Below, one piece after another: positions 1 through 4,553 of a stretch of 6,566 bases of DNA. A program made the translations under genes and the position numbers. Numbering within the stretch: position 1 is the stretch's first letter; every line of letters starts with the position of its first letter. Source of the DNA: Nitrospira sp. (GTDB lineage Bacteria > Nitrospirota > Nitrospiria > Nitrospirales > Nitrospiraceae); the NCBI GenBank assembly GCA_025935475.1, contig JAICVE010000160.1, positions 1 through 6,566 on the forward strand. The letters run 5' to 3'. The notes beneath the pieces were generated by a model that worked only from the letters and a program-made list of their open reading frames with translations, searched no databases and was not told the origin of the DNA.

Positions 1-110
1 TCTTCGTGGGTTAACCCGGGCGTGCAATAATCCTCGCCTCGACAAACAGTATAGGGATGCGCCGTACAGCCTGCGGTTAAGAGCAAGAGAATCAGTGAAA
101 GGTGCTTCAT
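1..110 (-). CDS. Small lipoprotein, N-terminal part (cut by left window edge)
   Basis: This frame opens at an ATG (110-108) and stays open to the window edge for 36 codons, so only the N-terminus is visible. The start MKHLSLILLLLTAGC is a textbook lipoprotein signal peptide: a Lys at position 2, a leucine-rich hydrophobic core, and the lipobox LTAGC with the acylated Cys at residue 15. The visible mature part (TAHPYTVCRGEDYC...) has two more Cys, at residues 23 and 29. A strong Shine-Dalgarno (AAGGAGGGG, 124-116) lies five bases before the ATG and fixes the start. The product should be exported and lipid-anchored. The function is unknown. It is transcribed divergently from the receiver gene at 414. 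Confidence 0.75.
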   Translation of the reverse strand, partial: MKHLSLILLLLTAGCTAHPYTVCRGEDYCTPGLTHE

Positions 111-279
111 TGTAACCCCTCCTTTCTGATGGCCAACAAATACAGCTACAGATGGAAAGGCTAACCTCGTTTCAAGAATTTGGCTATCCTGCTTTGGGAT
201 TGTAAGATTCCACGTAGTTTGTAGCCTACATGGAGCGCACGCAAATGCATGCGTGTGGCATCGGTGGTCAGTCGGTTAG

Positions 280-308
280 TTAATGGGGTCCGGAAAGGAG
301 CCCATTAA
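280..308. repeat. 8-bp perfect inverted repeat, possible operator or leader hairpin
   Basis: TTAATGGG (280-287) and CCCATTAA (301-308) are exact reverse complements with a 13-base spacer. The spacer ends in AAAGGAG, a Shine-Dalgarno-like string, with no usable start codon at the right distance. On RNA the string would lie in the loop. It is about 105 bases upstream of the receiver ORF. Confidence 0.5.
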
Positions 309-353
309 TTTCTGCTGACGTGTATCCAGAAGTTAAGTTGTTCGGTGGCATTC

Positions 354-369
354 CCCCCTTCAGAGGGGG
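354..369 (+). repeat. GC-rich hairpin in the leader of the receiver gene
   Basis: CCCCCT-TCAG-AGGGGG forms a six-pair stem closed by a four-base loop, ending 44 bases before the ATG at 414. No T-run follows it, so it does not look like an intrinsic terminator. It would form in any transcript that starts upstream of it. Confidence 0.45.
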
Positions 370-413
370 TTGAGGAGTGTCTGTCCTGACGCCTATGCTG
401 CCTCCGAGGTTTT

Positions 414-821
414 ATGATCACCGTTCTACTCGTAGATGATGACCCTGTCATGCGGCAACTCCTCCGCGACATTCTGGATCGGTATCCCGACATGCACATT
501 GTTGGCGACGCAGAAAACGGTGAAGATGCCGTGGCACTGACCATGACATTGACACCCGCCGTCGTCATTATGGACTTCAACTTGCCAACTATGAGCGGAG
601 TTGAAGCTACGACTTCGATAAAGCTTAAAAGCCCATCTACCGCAATTATCGGGCTCACAGCCAGCGCACCTGGTGATACGGAGTACGCGATGGTCGATGC
701 TGGAGCAGCGGCCGTTCTTAACAAGGGAGAAATGGTGGGGGTCCTTCATCCAATCATCGTGCAAGCCATCCCAACGGCTAAGAATACCGCTTCAGCTACT
801 CCTTTAGTGACGACGGGTTGA
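414..821 (+). CDS. Stand-alone response-regulator receiver protein (canonical REC)
   Basis: This 135-residue protein is one CheY/NarL-type receiver domain (about residues 2-120) plus a 15-residue Ala/Thr-rich tail, with no DNA-binding or enzymatic output domain. All receiver residues are present: the acidic pocket D8-D9-D10 in VLLVDDDPV, the phospho-acceptor D54 in VVIMDFNLPTMSG, the switch Thr T82 in GLTAS, and K104 in VLNKGE. As a single-domain receiver it would be cytoplasmic and act by protein contact or as a phosphorelay intermediate. No cognate kinase is adjacent. The nearest kinase (6082-4550) already has its own regulator. The start is supported by GAGG four bases upstream. Its sequence resembles the receiver part of NarL-family regulators, so loss of an HTH is possible, but no HTH remnant is visible downstream. 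Confidence 0.9.
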   Translation: MITVLLVDDDPVMRQLLRDILDRYPDMHIVGDAENGEDAVALTMTLTPAVVIMDFNLPTMSGVEATTSIKLKSPSTAIIGLTASAPGDTEYAMVDAGAAAVLNKGEMVGVLHPIIVQAIPTAKNTASATPLVTTG

Positions 822-952
822 CAGATTACTCACACGATTTCATCTGCCGAGTCCCAGAGATTCTTCACCCCTCTATTTGAGTACGCTCTTACTGTTCAGC
901 AGCTCCACACCAAAGCCCTGTTATACCTTCGGCCCACCTTCAGACGACCGCG

Positions 953-972
953 TCCACACTTTCTGTGGATAA
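953..972. promoter_or_regulatory. Perfect DnaA-box sequence within an inverted repeat
   Basis: TGTGGATAA at 964-972 is the exact reverse complement of the consensus DnaA box TTATCCACA. Its TGTGGA core pairs with TCCACA at 953-958 across five bases (CTTTC), so there are two facing half-similar boxes, the left one matching only in the TCCACA part. DnaA binding is inferred from sequence alone. Confidence 0.4.
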
Positions 973-1035
973 CTATGTGCACAACCTAATTGTAAGGAGG
1001 CTTTATTCCAAGATCGTAAGCATAAGAAACCACGT

Positions 1036-1052
1036 TGCCTAATTTTTAGGCA
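1036..1052. repeat. 7-bp palindrome TGCCTAA-TTT-TTAGGCA
   Basis: A perfect seven-pair inverted repeat with a three-base centre. It is compact and symmetrical like a dimeric-regulator operator. It lacks a following T-run, so a terminator is unlikely. A relative, CCTAATTGTAAGG, lies at 985-997. Confidence 0.45.
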
Positions 1053-1127
1053 TAGGAGTGATTTGCACCATACCCCTATATCTTGTGATTGACTTTCGTT
1101 CGCTTCCCCAGAAGTACAATTAGTCGA

Positions 1128-1143
1128 TGTGGACAAACGTCCA
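1128..1143. promoter_or_regulatory. One-mismatch DnaA-box sequence with overlapping hairpin
   Basis: TGTGGACAA at 1128-1136 differs from the reverse-strand DnaA box TGTGGATAA by one base (C for T). Its TGGAC pairs with GTCCA at 1139-1143 over a four-base AAAC loop. This is weaker evidence than the two perfect boxes. Confidence 0.25.
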
Positions 1144-1200
1144 GATTCTACTTCGGTAAAATCTACGTAATGCGAGCTGCATTGCTAAGCTGGAAGCCAC

Positions 1201-1209
1201 TTATCCACA
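1201..1209 (+). promoter_or_regulatory. Perfect DnaA-box sequence TTATCCACA
   Basis: An exact match to the consensus nine-base DnaA box on the + strand, 39 bases from the stop codon of the minus-strand pseudo-receiver and opposite in orientation to the perfect box at 964-972. Confidence 0.4.
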
Positions 1210-1223
1210 TCCCTCTTAAGTTG

Positions 1224-1256
1224 AGTTCTTGGACTCACAGCGATCTGTCAAGAACT
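1224..1256 (-). terminator. Weak stem-loop spanning the pseudo-receiver stop codon
   Basis: AGTTCTTG (1224-1231) and CAAGAACT (1249-1256) are exact reverse complements eight bases long, and the 17-base loop contains a nested ACAG-CGAT-CTGT. The TGA stop (1250-1248) is inside this structure. No U-run follows on the minus strand, so intrinsic termination is doubtful and a 3'-end stabilising hairpin is equally possible. Confidence 0.3.
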
Positions 1257-1721
1257 TTTAGCTATTTTGCCCTCCGAAATGCCGACGTGTCCCTTTTCTC
1301 CATAAATTTCCTTTCTGGCTACCTCTACTCTGGCAATTGCTTTCTGTATGGCTCGGTCTAGATCATCGCATGATGCATGAGACTTGATGAGGTAGGATTG
1401 GGCGCCAAGTTTTTTCGCTGCCTCCATGATCGAAGGCAAAATGAAATGTGATAATGCAATGACTGGAGTGTGAAGAGAACGGTGTATGATTGGATTCAAA
1501 CGAATGAGGACCTGAAAGCCCGACATATCAGGAAGATGCAGTTCGGTAACGACGCAGTCGATTTGCTCAGCTCTGCATATAGCCAGCCCTCGTTCTGCAT
1601 TGCTGGCTTCAAGAACGGTATAGCCTTTTGAGGAGATTTTGAGTCGCTCGCTATAGTATTGCCGGTCTTCGTTGTTGGGATCTATCAGTAAGACAGTCGT
1701 AGTCTGGGAGGCAGTCTCCAT
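1248..1721 (-). CDS. Atypical receiver protein with Glu at the phospho-acceptor site
   Basis: This is a 157-residue single receiver-like domain (about residues 8-130) with a basic C-terminal tail. The fold is clear from VLLIDPNNEDR at the first strand, LHLPDMSGFQVL after the third strand, PVIALS (S91 in the switch Thr/Ser position) and YLIKS (K113). The acceptor position reads VVTELHLPDMSG, with E60 where Asp is expected, and the second pocket acid is P15 (IDPN instead of IDDN). Glu cannot take the usual phosphoryl group and often mimics a phosphorylated Asp, so I infer a phosphorylation-independent pseudo-receiver. I chose the ATG at 1721 because GAGGA lies five bases upstream. The frame itself runs open to 1790 without a better start. 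GC is near 44% in three sampled 60-base blocks, lower than the operon. Confidence 0.85.
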   Translation of the reverse strand: METASQTTTVLLIDPNNEDRQYYSERLKISSKGYTVLEASNAERGLAICRAEQIDCVVTELHLPDMSGFQVLIRLNPIIHRSLHTPVIALSHFILPSIMEAAKKLGAQSYLIKSHASCDDLDRAIQKAIARVEVARKEIYGEKGHVGISEGKIAKSS

Positions 1722-2034
1722 AACGTTCCTCAATAGTTGGGTAATTTTTAGTGGCAGAAAGATGCAGGTAGAATAGGTCTTCGTAGGCAAAAGTAGACTA
1801 GGAGAACCTCCAGGATTGAAGCAGTCAAGCTCTAGAAATCATGGACAAACGATGACATGGGTATGGCAGAAGCCTTCTTACGCTCGGGCGATAATGTTGA
1901 ATTCCGATGAAGAAGCTGGTCCTACCGACGATTGTTCAAATTCTCTTGGACTGGGAGATAGATCGTTGTTTGGCGCTCATTTCTGCCTCAACAATATGCA
2001 GGCTGGTCGCATCTGATCACACCGGGCACAGTTT
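1722..2034. other. Intergenic stretch, no supported gene
   Basis: This stretch lies upstream of the pseudo-receiver and should contain its promoter, but I see no clear -35/-10 pair. Short open frames exist on both strands (for example + strand 1816-2016 from a TTG), but none has a convincing ribosome site, family motif or coding-like codon use. It may be decayed sequence. Confidence 0.4.
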
Positions 2035-2178
2035 TCAGGAGGGTTCGCGATAGGAACGCCGATGCCAAGCCGTGCTGGGACGGCGGTAGGGAAGTGGCGA
2101 TTTCCGTCGAATCAGCAACCGCTTCAGGAAAAACACGATGGTGGCAATGCCCGTCACCTGGAGAAGTCTGGTAAGCAT
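2035..2178 (-). CDS. Possible small membrane protein, 47 residues
   Basis: A 47-codon frame from an ATG at 2178. The N-terminal part (residues 5-23, LLQVTGIATIVFFLKRLLI) could form one membrane helix. The remainder is Arg-rich (RRKSPLPYRRPSTAWHRRSYREPS), which would keep the C-terminus in the cytoplasm. Codon choice looks like the adjacent operon, with many C- or G-ending codons. The ribosome site is weak (GAGAGA about five bases upstream). It lies downstream of the sigma-54 regulator on the same strand, about 160 bases after the strong hairpin at its stop. No family is recognised. It may be a real small protein or chance. Confidence 0.35.
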   Translation of the reverse strand: MLTRLLQVTGIATIVFFLKRLLIRRKSPLPYRRPSTAWHRRSYREPS

Positions 2179-2325
2179 GTAGTCTCTCAGCCGGCGCTCG
2201 GCACTTGACAGTCGGTGACTTGTGAATGGCGTTCGCGCTCTTCTGTGGCGACGACGCAACAACGGCTCTGGACAGACTGTACACCCGGCTTTAACGCCGC
2301 AAACTGGGAATCTTCCTGGTATAGG

Positions 2326-2358
2326 ACCGAGGCGGAGACGCTATCGCTCCGCCTCGGT
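2326..2358 (-). terminator. Strong 12-bp hairpin overlapping the end of the sigma-54 regulator gene
   Basis: ACCGAGGCGGAG (2326-2337) and CTCCGCCTCGGT (2347-2358) pair perfectly over twelve bases with a nine-base loop. The minus-strand TAG stop (2343-2341) is in the loop and the right arm encodes the last residues. It lies exactly at the end of the operon, so it is probably the 3'-end or attenuation structure. A classical U-run is missing (CTATACC follows), so termination may be Rho-assisted. Confidence 0.55.
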
Positions 2359-3759
2359 GAGATGGTTTTCTTCCTCGATCTCCTCAATTTCTGGTCCGGG
2401 TTTGCCTTTGGTCGTGGAAGGATGGAGTCCATATTTCTTGAGCATCTTGTAAAAATCCGCGCGGTAGCGGCCGGCAAACTGGGCAGCGCGTGAGATATTT
2501 CCGCCCGTGAGCTGCAGGACATTCTTGAGGTAGGTTTTTTCGAACTCTTCCTTGGCCTCCGTGAGTGGTTTTAGCTGTGAATCGGGAGCGGTGCCGATCG
2601 ATGGCAGCAGATCCGGCGTGATCATATCCTGTCGAGACATCACGACGGCTTTCTCGATTGCGTTTTCGAGCTCCCGGACATTGCCGGGCCACAGGTTCGT
2701 GACGAGACGATGTAAGGCGGCCGGCGTAAAGCCACGGACATCTTTGTTCGCGCGTTTGGCGCTGCTCGCCAGGAAGTACTGGGCGAGAATGGGAATGTCG
2801 TCGCGGCGGTCCCTAAGCGGCGGAATGAAGAGCGGCACGACGGAAATCCGGTAATACAAGTCGTTACGGAAGCTGCCGTTCTTGACAGCCTCGCCGAGAT
2901 CTTTATTCGTCGCCGCAATGATGCGGACGTCGACTTTTGTCGGATGTTCGGCGCCGACCTCGCGCACTTCGCGTTCCTGCACGGCGCGAAGGAGCTTCAC
3001 CTGCATGGAGAGAGGCATCTCCCCGATCTCATCCAAAAACAGCGTTCCGCCATGGGCGCTTTGAAATAACCCTTTCTTCGGACCATGGGCGCTCGTGAAG
3101 GCGCCGCGCACGTGTCCAAAGAGCTCCGATTCGAACAGCGTTTCCGGGATGGCCGCGCAATTCAGCGCGACAAACGGAACCTTGCTTCGACGGCTATTGG
3201 CATGGGTCACCTTGGCGAACACTTCTTTGCCGGTGCCTGTTACTCCGAACAGCAGCATCGTCGCATCGGAGTCCGCCACCTGAATCACCTGCTGCAGAAG
3301 CCGCTGCATGGCCGGGCTGCGCGCCACGACGTTTTCCATCCCATACAGTTCATTGACGAGCGATTTGAGTCGTTGGATCTCCCGGCTCATACGTTGAGGC
3401 GAAAGACCCTCCTCGATCTTGGCTTTGAGCTCCTTGTCGTCAAAGGGCTTGGTCAGATAGCCGAACGCTCCGCGCTGCACAGCCTCCACCGCATTGGGAA
3501 TGCTGCCATGAGCGGTTAAGATGATGACTGGCAGCCCAGGATGAATCCGCAGAAGTTCTTCAGTGACGTCCAAACCGTCCTCGCCTCGCAGACGCAGGTC
3601 GGTGATGGCCAGATCGAACCGGTTCGTCTTTGCGGCACTGACCGCGTCCCGGCCAGACGTGCAAGCCGTGACGGCAAATCCCATCGCAGTCAAGCGCATC
3701 TTGACCAACTGCAATAATCCTTCTTCGTCGTCGATCACGAGAATGTGCTCTTGTTCCAT
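2341..3759 (-). CDS. glrR: Sigma-54-dependent response regulator, GlrR/QseF-like
   Basis: This 472-residue protein has the three-domain NtrC layout. The receiver (about 5-120) has D10/D11, acceptor D54 in AITDLRLRG, T82 and K104. The AAA+ sigma-54 domain (about 145-375) has Walker A GVTGTGKE (172-179), Walker B GGTLFLDE (237-244), sensor AATN (282-285), R298/R304 in the FRNDLYYR arginine-finger region, and WPGNVRELEN (357-366). The C-terminal Fis-type HTH (about 416-444) reads GGNISRAAQFAGRYRADFYKML, matching the GlrR subfamily pattern. A Glu-rich tail follows. It should bind upstream DNA and open sigma-54 holoenzyme promoters when phosphorylated by the kinase at 6082-4550. Two oddities are GAFTSA (219-224) in place of GAFTGA, and Val173 in the Walker A. 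The start follows AAGGAT about ten bases upstream and lies 23 bases after the lipoprotein stop. Confidence 0.92.
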   Translation of the reverse strand: MEQEHILVIDDEEGLLQLVKMRLTAMGFAVTACTSGRDAVSAAKTNRFDLAITDLRLRGEDGLDVTEELLRIHPGLPVIILTAHGSIPNAVEAVQRGAFGYLTKPFDDKELKAKIEEGLSPQRMSREIQRLKSLVNELYGMENVVARSPAMQRLLQQVIQVADSDATMLLFGVTGTGKEVFAKVTHANSRRSKVPFVALNCAAIPETLFESELFGHVRGAFTSAHGPKKGLFQSAHGGTLFLDEIGEMPLSMQVKLLRAVQEREVREVGAEHPTKVDVRIIAATNKDLGEAVKNGSFRNDLYYRISVVPLFIPPLRDRRDDIPILAQYFLASSAKRANKDVRGFTPAALHRLVTNLWPGNVRELENAIEKAVVMSRQDMITPDLLPSIGTAPDSQLKPLTEAKEEFEKTYLKNVLQLTGGNISRAAQFAGRYRADFYKMLKKYGLHPSTTKGKPGPEIEEIEEENHLTEAER

Positions 3760-3782
3760 GAGTATAGTGATCCTTTATGCAA

Positions 3783-4553
3783 TTAGGGATTAGGCGGCTC
3801 AGTAGTCGCCGGCGGCACAACGGTCGACGGTGGGCGGATCGGACGGACTTTATCGCGCATTTCCTGATCGATGCGCTTCAACGCTTCAAGCTGGCTTGAC
3901 AGCTCGTCGATTTTTTTATCCCGCTCGGAAAGCTGTTTCTGAAGCGCCTGCACGCTGGTCCCCTCAACAGTCCCTTTCGGCACTTCCTTCTTCCCCGTGA
4001 AGCCATCTTTGCGGTCACGTTCGGCGGCCAGCTCTCGCTGGAGCTGGTCGAGTGCCTGGGCGTCCGCATCTTTGCTGGTTCGAAGCTGTTGGATCATCAT
4101 TTCCCGGTCAAGCAAGTCTCGCACCAGGCGGTCGGACGTTTGGCCCATTGTCACCTGACTCTCCGATACGGCAGGAGCCGAGATGACGGAGGTGAACCAT
4201 GACCGCTCAGGTGGAGGCGAATCTTGTTGTACTTGTTGGAGCCAGAGCCGGCTCGAGGTTGCAAGTTGGCTCTTTGGAGCCACCGCGATCACCTTTTCAA
4301 AGTTCTTGGAAGCAATGTCACGGCTTTCATACAACCCTATGAGCGCACGGGTAAAATACGCATGGTCGCAGGAGTTGTGCTCCTGGCACCTGGCGGCGAC
4401 GGCCTCTTGTTTTTTCCCGAGCTGGTGGAAGGCTCTGGCATCGGATGCCTCCACAAGGAAATACGGCTGTGACATTGGCGGCGACGAGGACCAGGACGCG
4501 CACCCCCCCGTCACAAGCACCAGCGCCAGCCCTCCAGCCGCGAGCCGCTTCAT
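3783..4553 (-). CDS. Coiled-coil lipoprotein between kinase and regulator (QseG/YfhG-like position)
   Basis: This is a 256-residue lipoprotein. MKRLAAGGLALVLVTGGC is a signal peptide with a lipobox-like VTGGC and acylated Cys18. Residues about 35-110 are helical and TPR-like. Residues about 137-182 and 200-236 are charged heptad-like coiled coils (LDQLQRELAAERDRKD; LQKQLSERDKKIDELSSQLE). Residues 237-256 form a Pro-rich tail. The ATG at 4553 overlaps the kinase TGA as ATGA, indicating translational coupling, and an upstream extension to 4628 is unlikely because it would precede the signal peptide. By gene order it corresponds to QseG/YfhG, a lipoprotein reported to work with the QseE/GlrK kinase, but sequence-level homology is not something I can prove. 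A run of seven G's (4509-4503 on the coding strand) falls in the lipobox codons. Confidence 0.85.
   Translation of the reverse strand: MKRLAAGGLALVLVTGGCASWSSSPPMSQPYFLVEASDARAFHQLGKKQEAVAARCQEHNSCDHAYFTRALIGLYESRDIASKNFEKVIAVAPKSQLATSSRLWLQQVQQDSPPPERSWFTSVISAPAVSESQVTMGQTSDRLVRDLLDREMMIQQLRTSKDADAQALDQLQRELAAERDRKDGFTGKKEVPKGTVEGTSVQALQKQLSERDKKIDELSSQLEALKRIDQEMRDKVRPIRPPSTVVPPATTEPPNP

Larger units (their letters stand above)
111..413. other. Divergent intergenic region with several inverted repeats
   Basis: This gap separates the minus-strand lipoprotein from the plus-strand receiver gene and should hold both promoters, but I see no convincing -35/-10 pair on either strand. A TACAAT-like -10 on the minus strand at 204-199 has no good -35 partner. 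Four inverted repeats lie in the half nearest the receiver gene: TGTAG-C-CTACA at 220-230; CACGCA-6 nt-TGCGTG at 238-255; TTAATGGG-13 nt-CCCATTAA at 280-308; and CCCCCT-TCAG-AGGGGG at 354-369. They could be operators or a structured 5' leader. The receiver's Shine-Dalgarno is a modest GAGG at 406-409, four bases before its ATG. Confidence 0.5.
822..1247. other. Convergent intergenic region with DnaA-box-like cluster
   Basis: This is 426 bases between two converging receiver genes, where promoters are not required. No frame here looks coding. It holds two perfect DnaA-box sequences in opposite orientations (964-972 and 1201-1209), a one-mismatch box (1128-1136), a TGCCTAA-TTT-TTAGGCA palindrome (1036-1052), and two related CCTAATT...AGG motifs (985-997 and 1038-1050). 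The part around 970-1250 is visibly AT-richer than the operon to the right. A strong AAGGAGG at 994-1000 is not followed by a usable start codon. Confidence 0.6.

Noticed and set aside
994..1000. Strong AAGGAGG Shine-Dalgarno-like site
   Set aside because: No ATG, GTG or TTG follows at a usable distance. The ATT nearby gives only four codons before a stop.
921..1361. Open frames on both strands across the convergent gap (921-1136 minus, 1089-1361 plus)
   Set aside because: They have no ribosome sites, no recognisable motifs and odd composition. The minus-strand frame starts at a TTG inside the DnaA-like box, and the plus-strand frame runs over the end of the pseudo-receiver gene.
1816..2016. 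66-codon plus-strand frame from a TTG
   Set aside because: There is no credible ribosome site at the proper distance and no family resemblance. It is likely a chance frame in gene-poor DNA.
2205..2210. TTGACA resembling a -35 box on the + strand
   Set aside because: There is no matching -10 at 16-18 bases and no plus-strand gene downstream.
1988..2522. Longer minus-strand frames overlapping the small ORF and the regulator end
   Set aside because: They run out of frame over the well-supported regulator or have Ser/Pro/Cys-rich, non-protein-like sequence.
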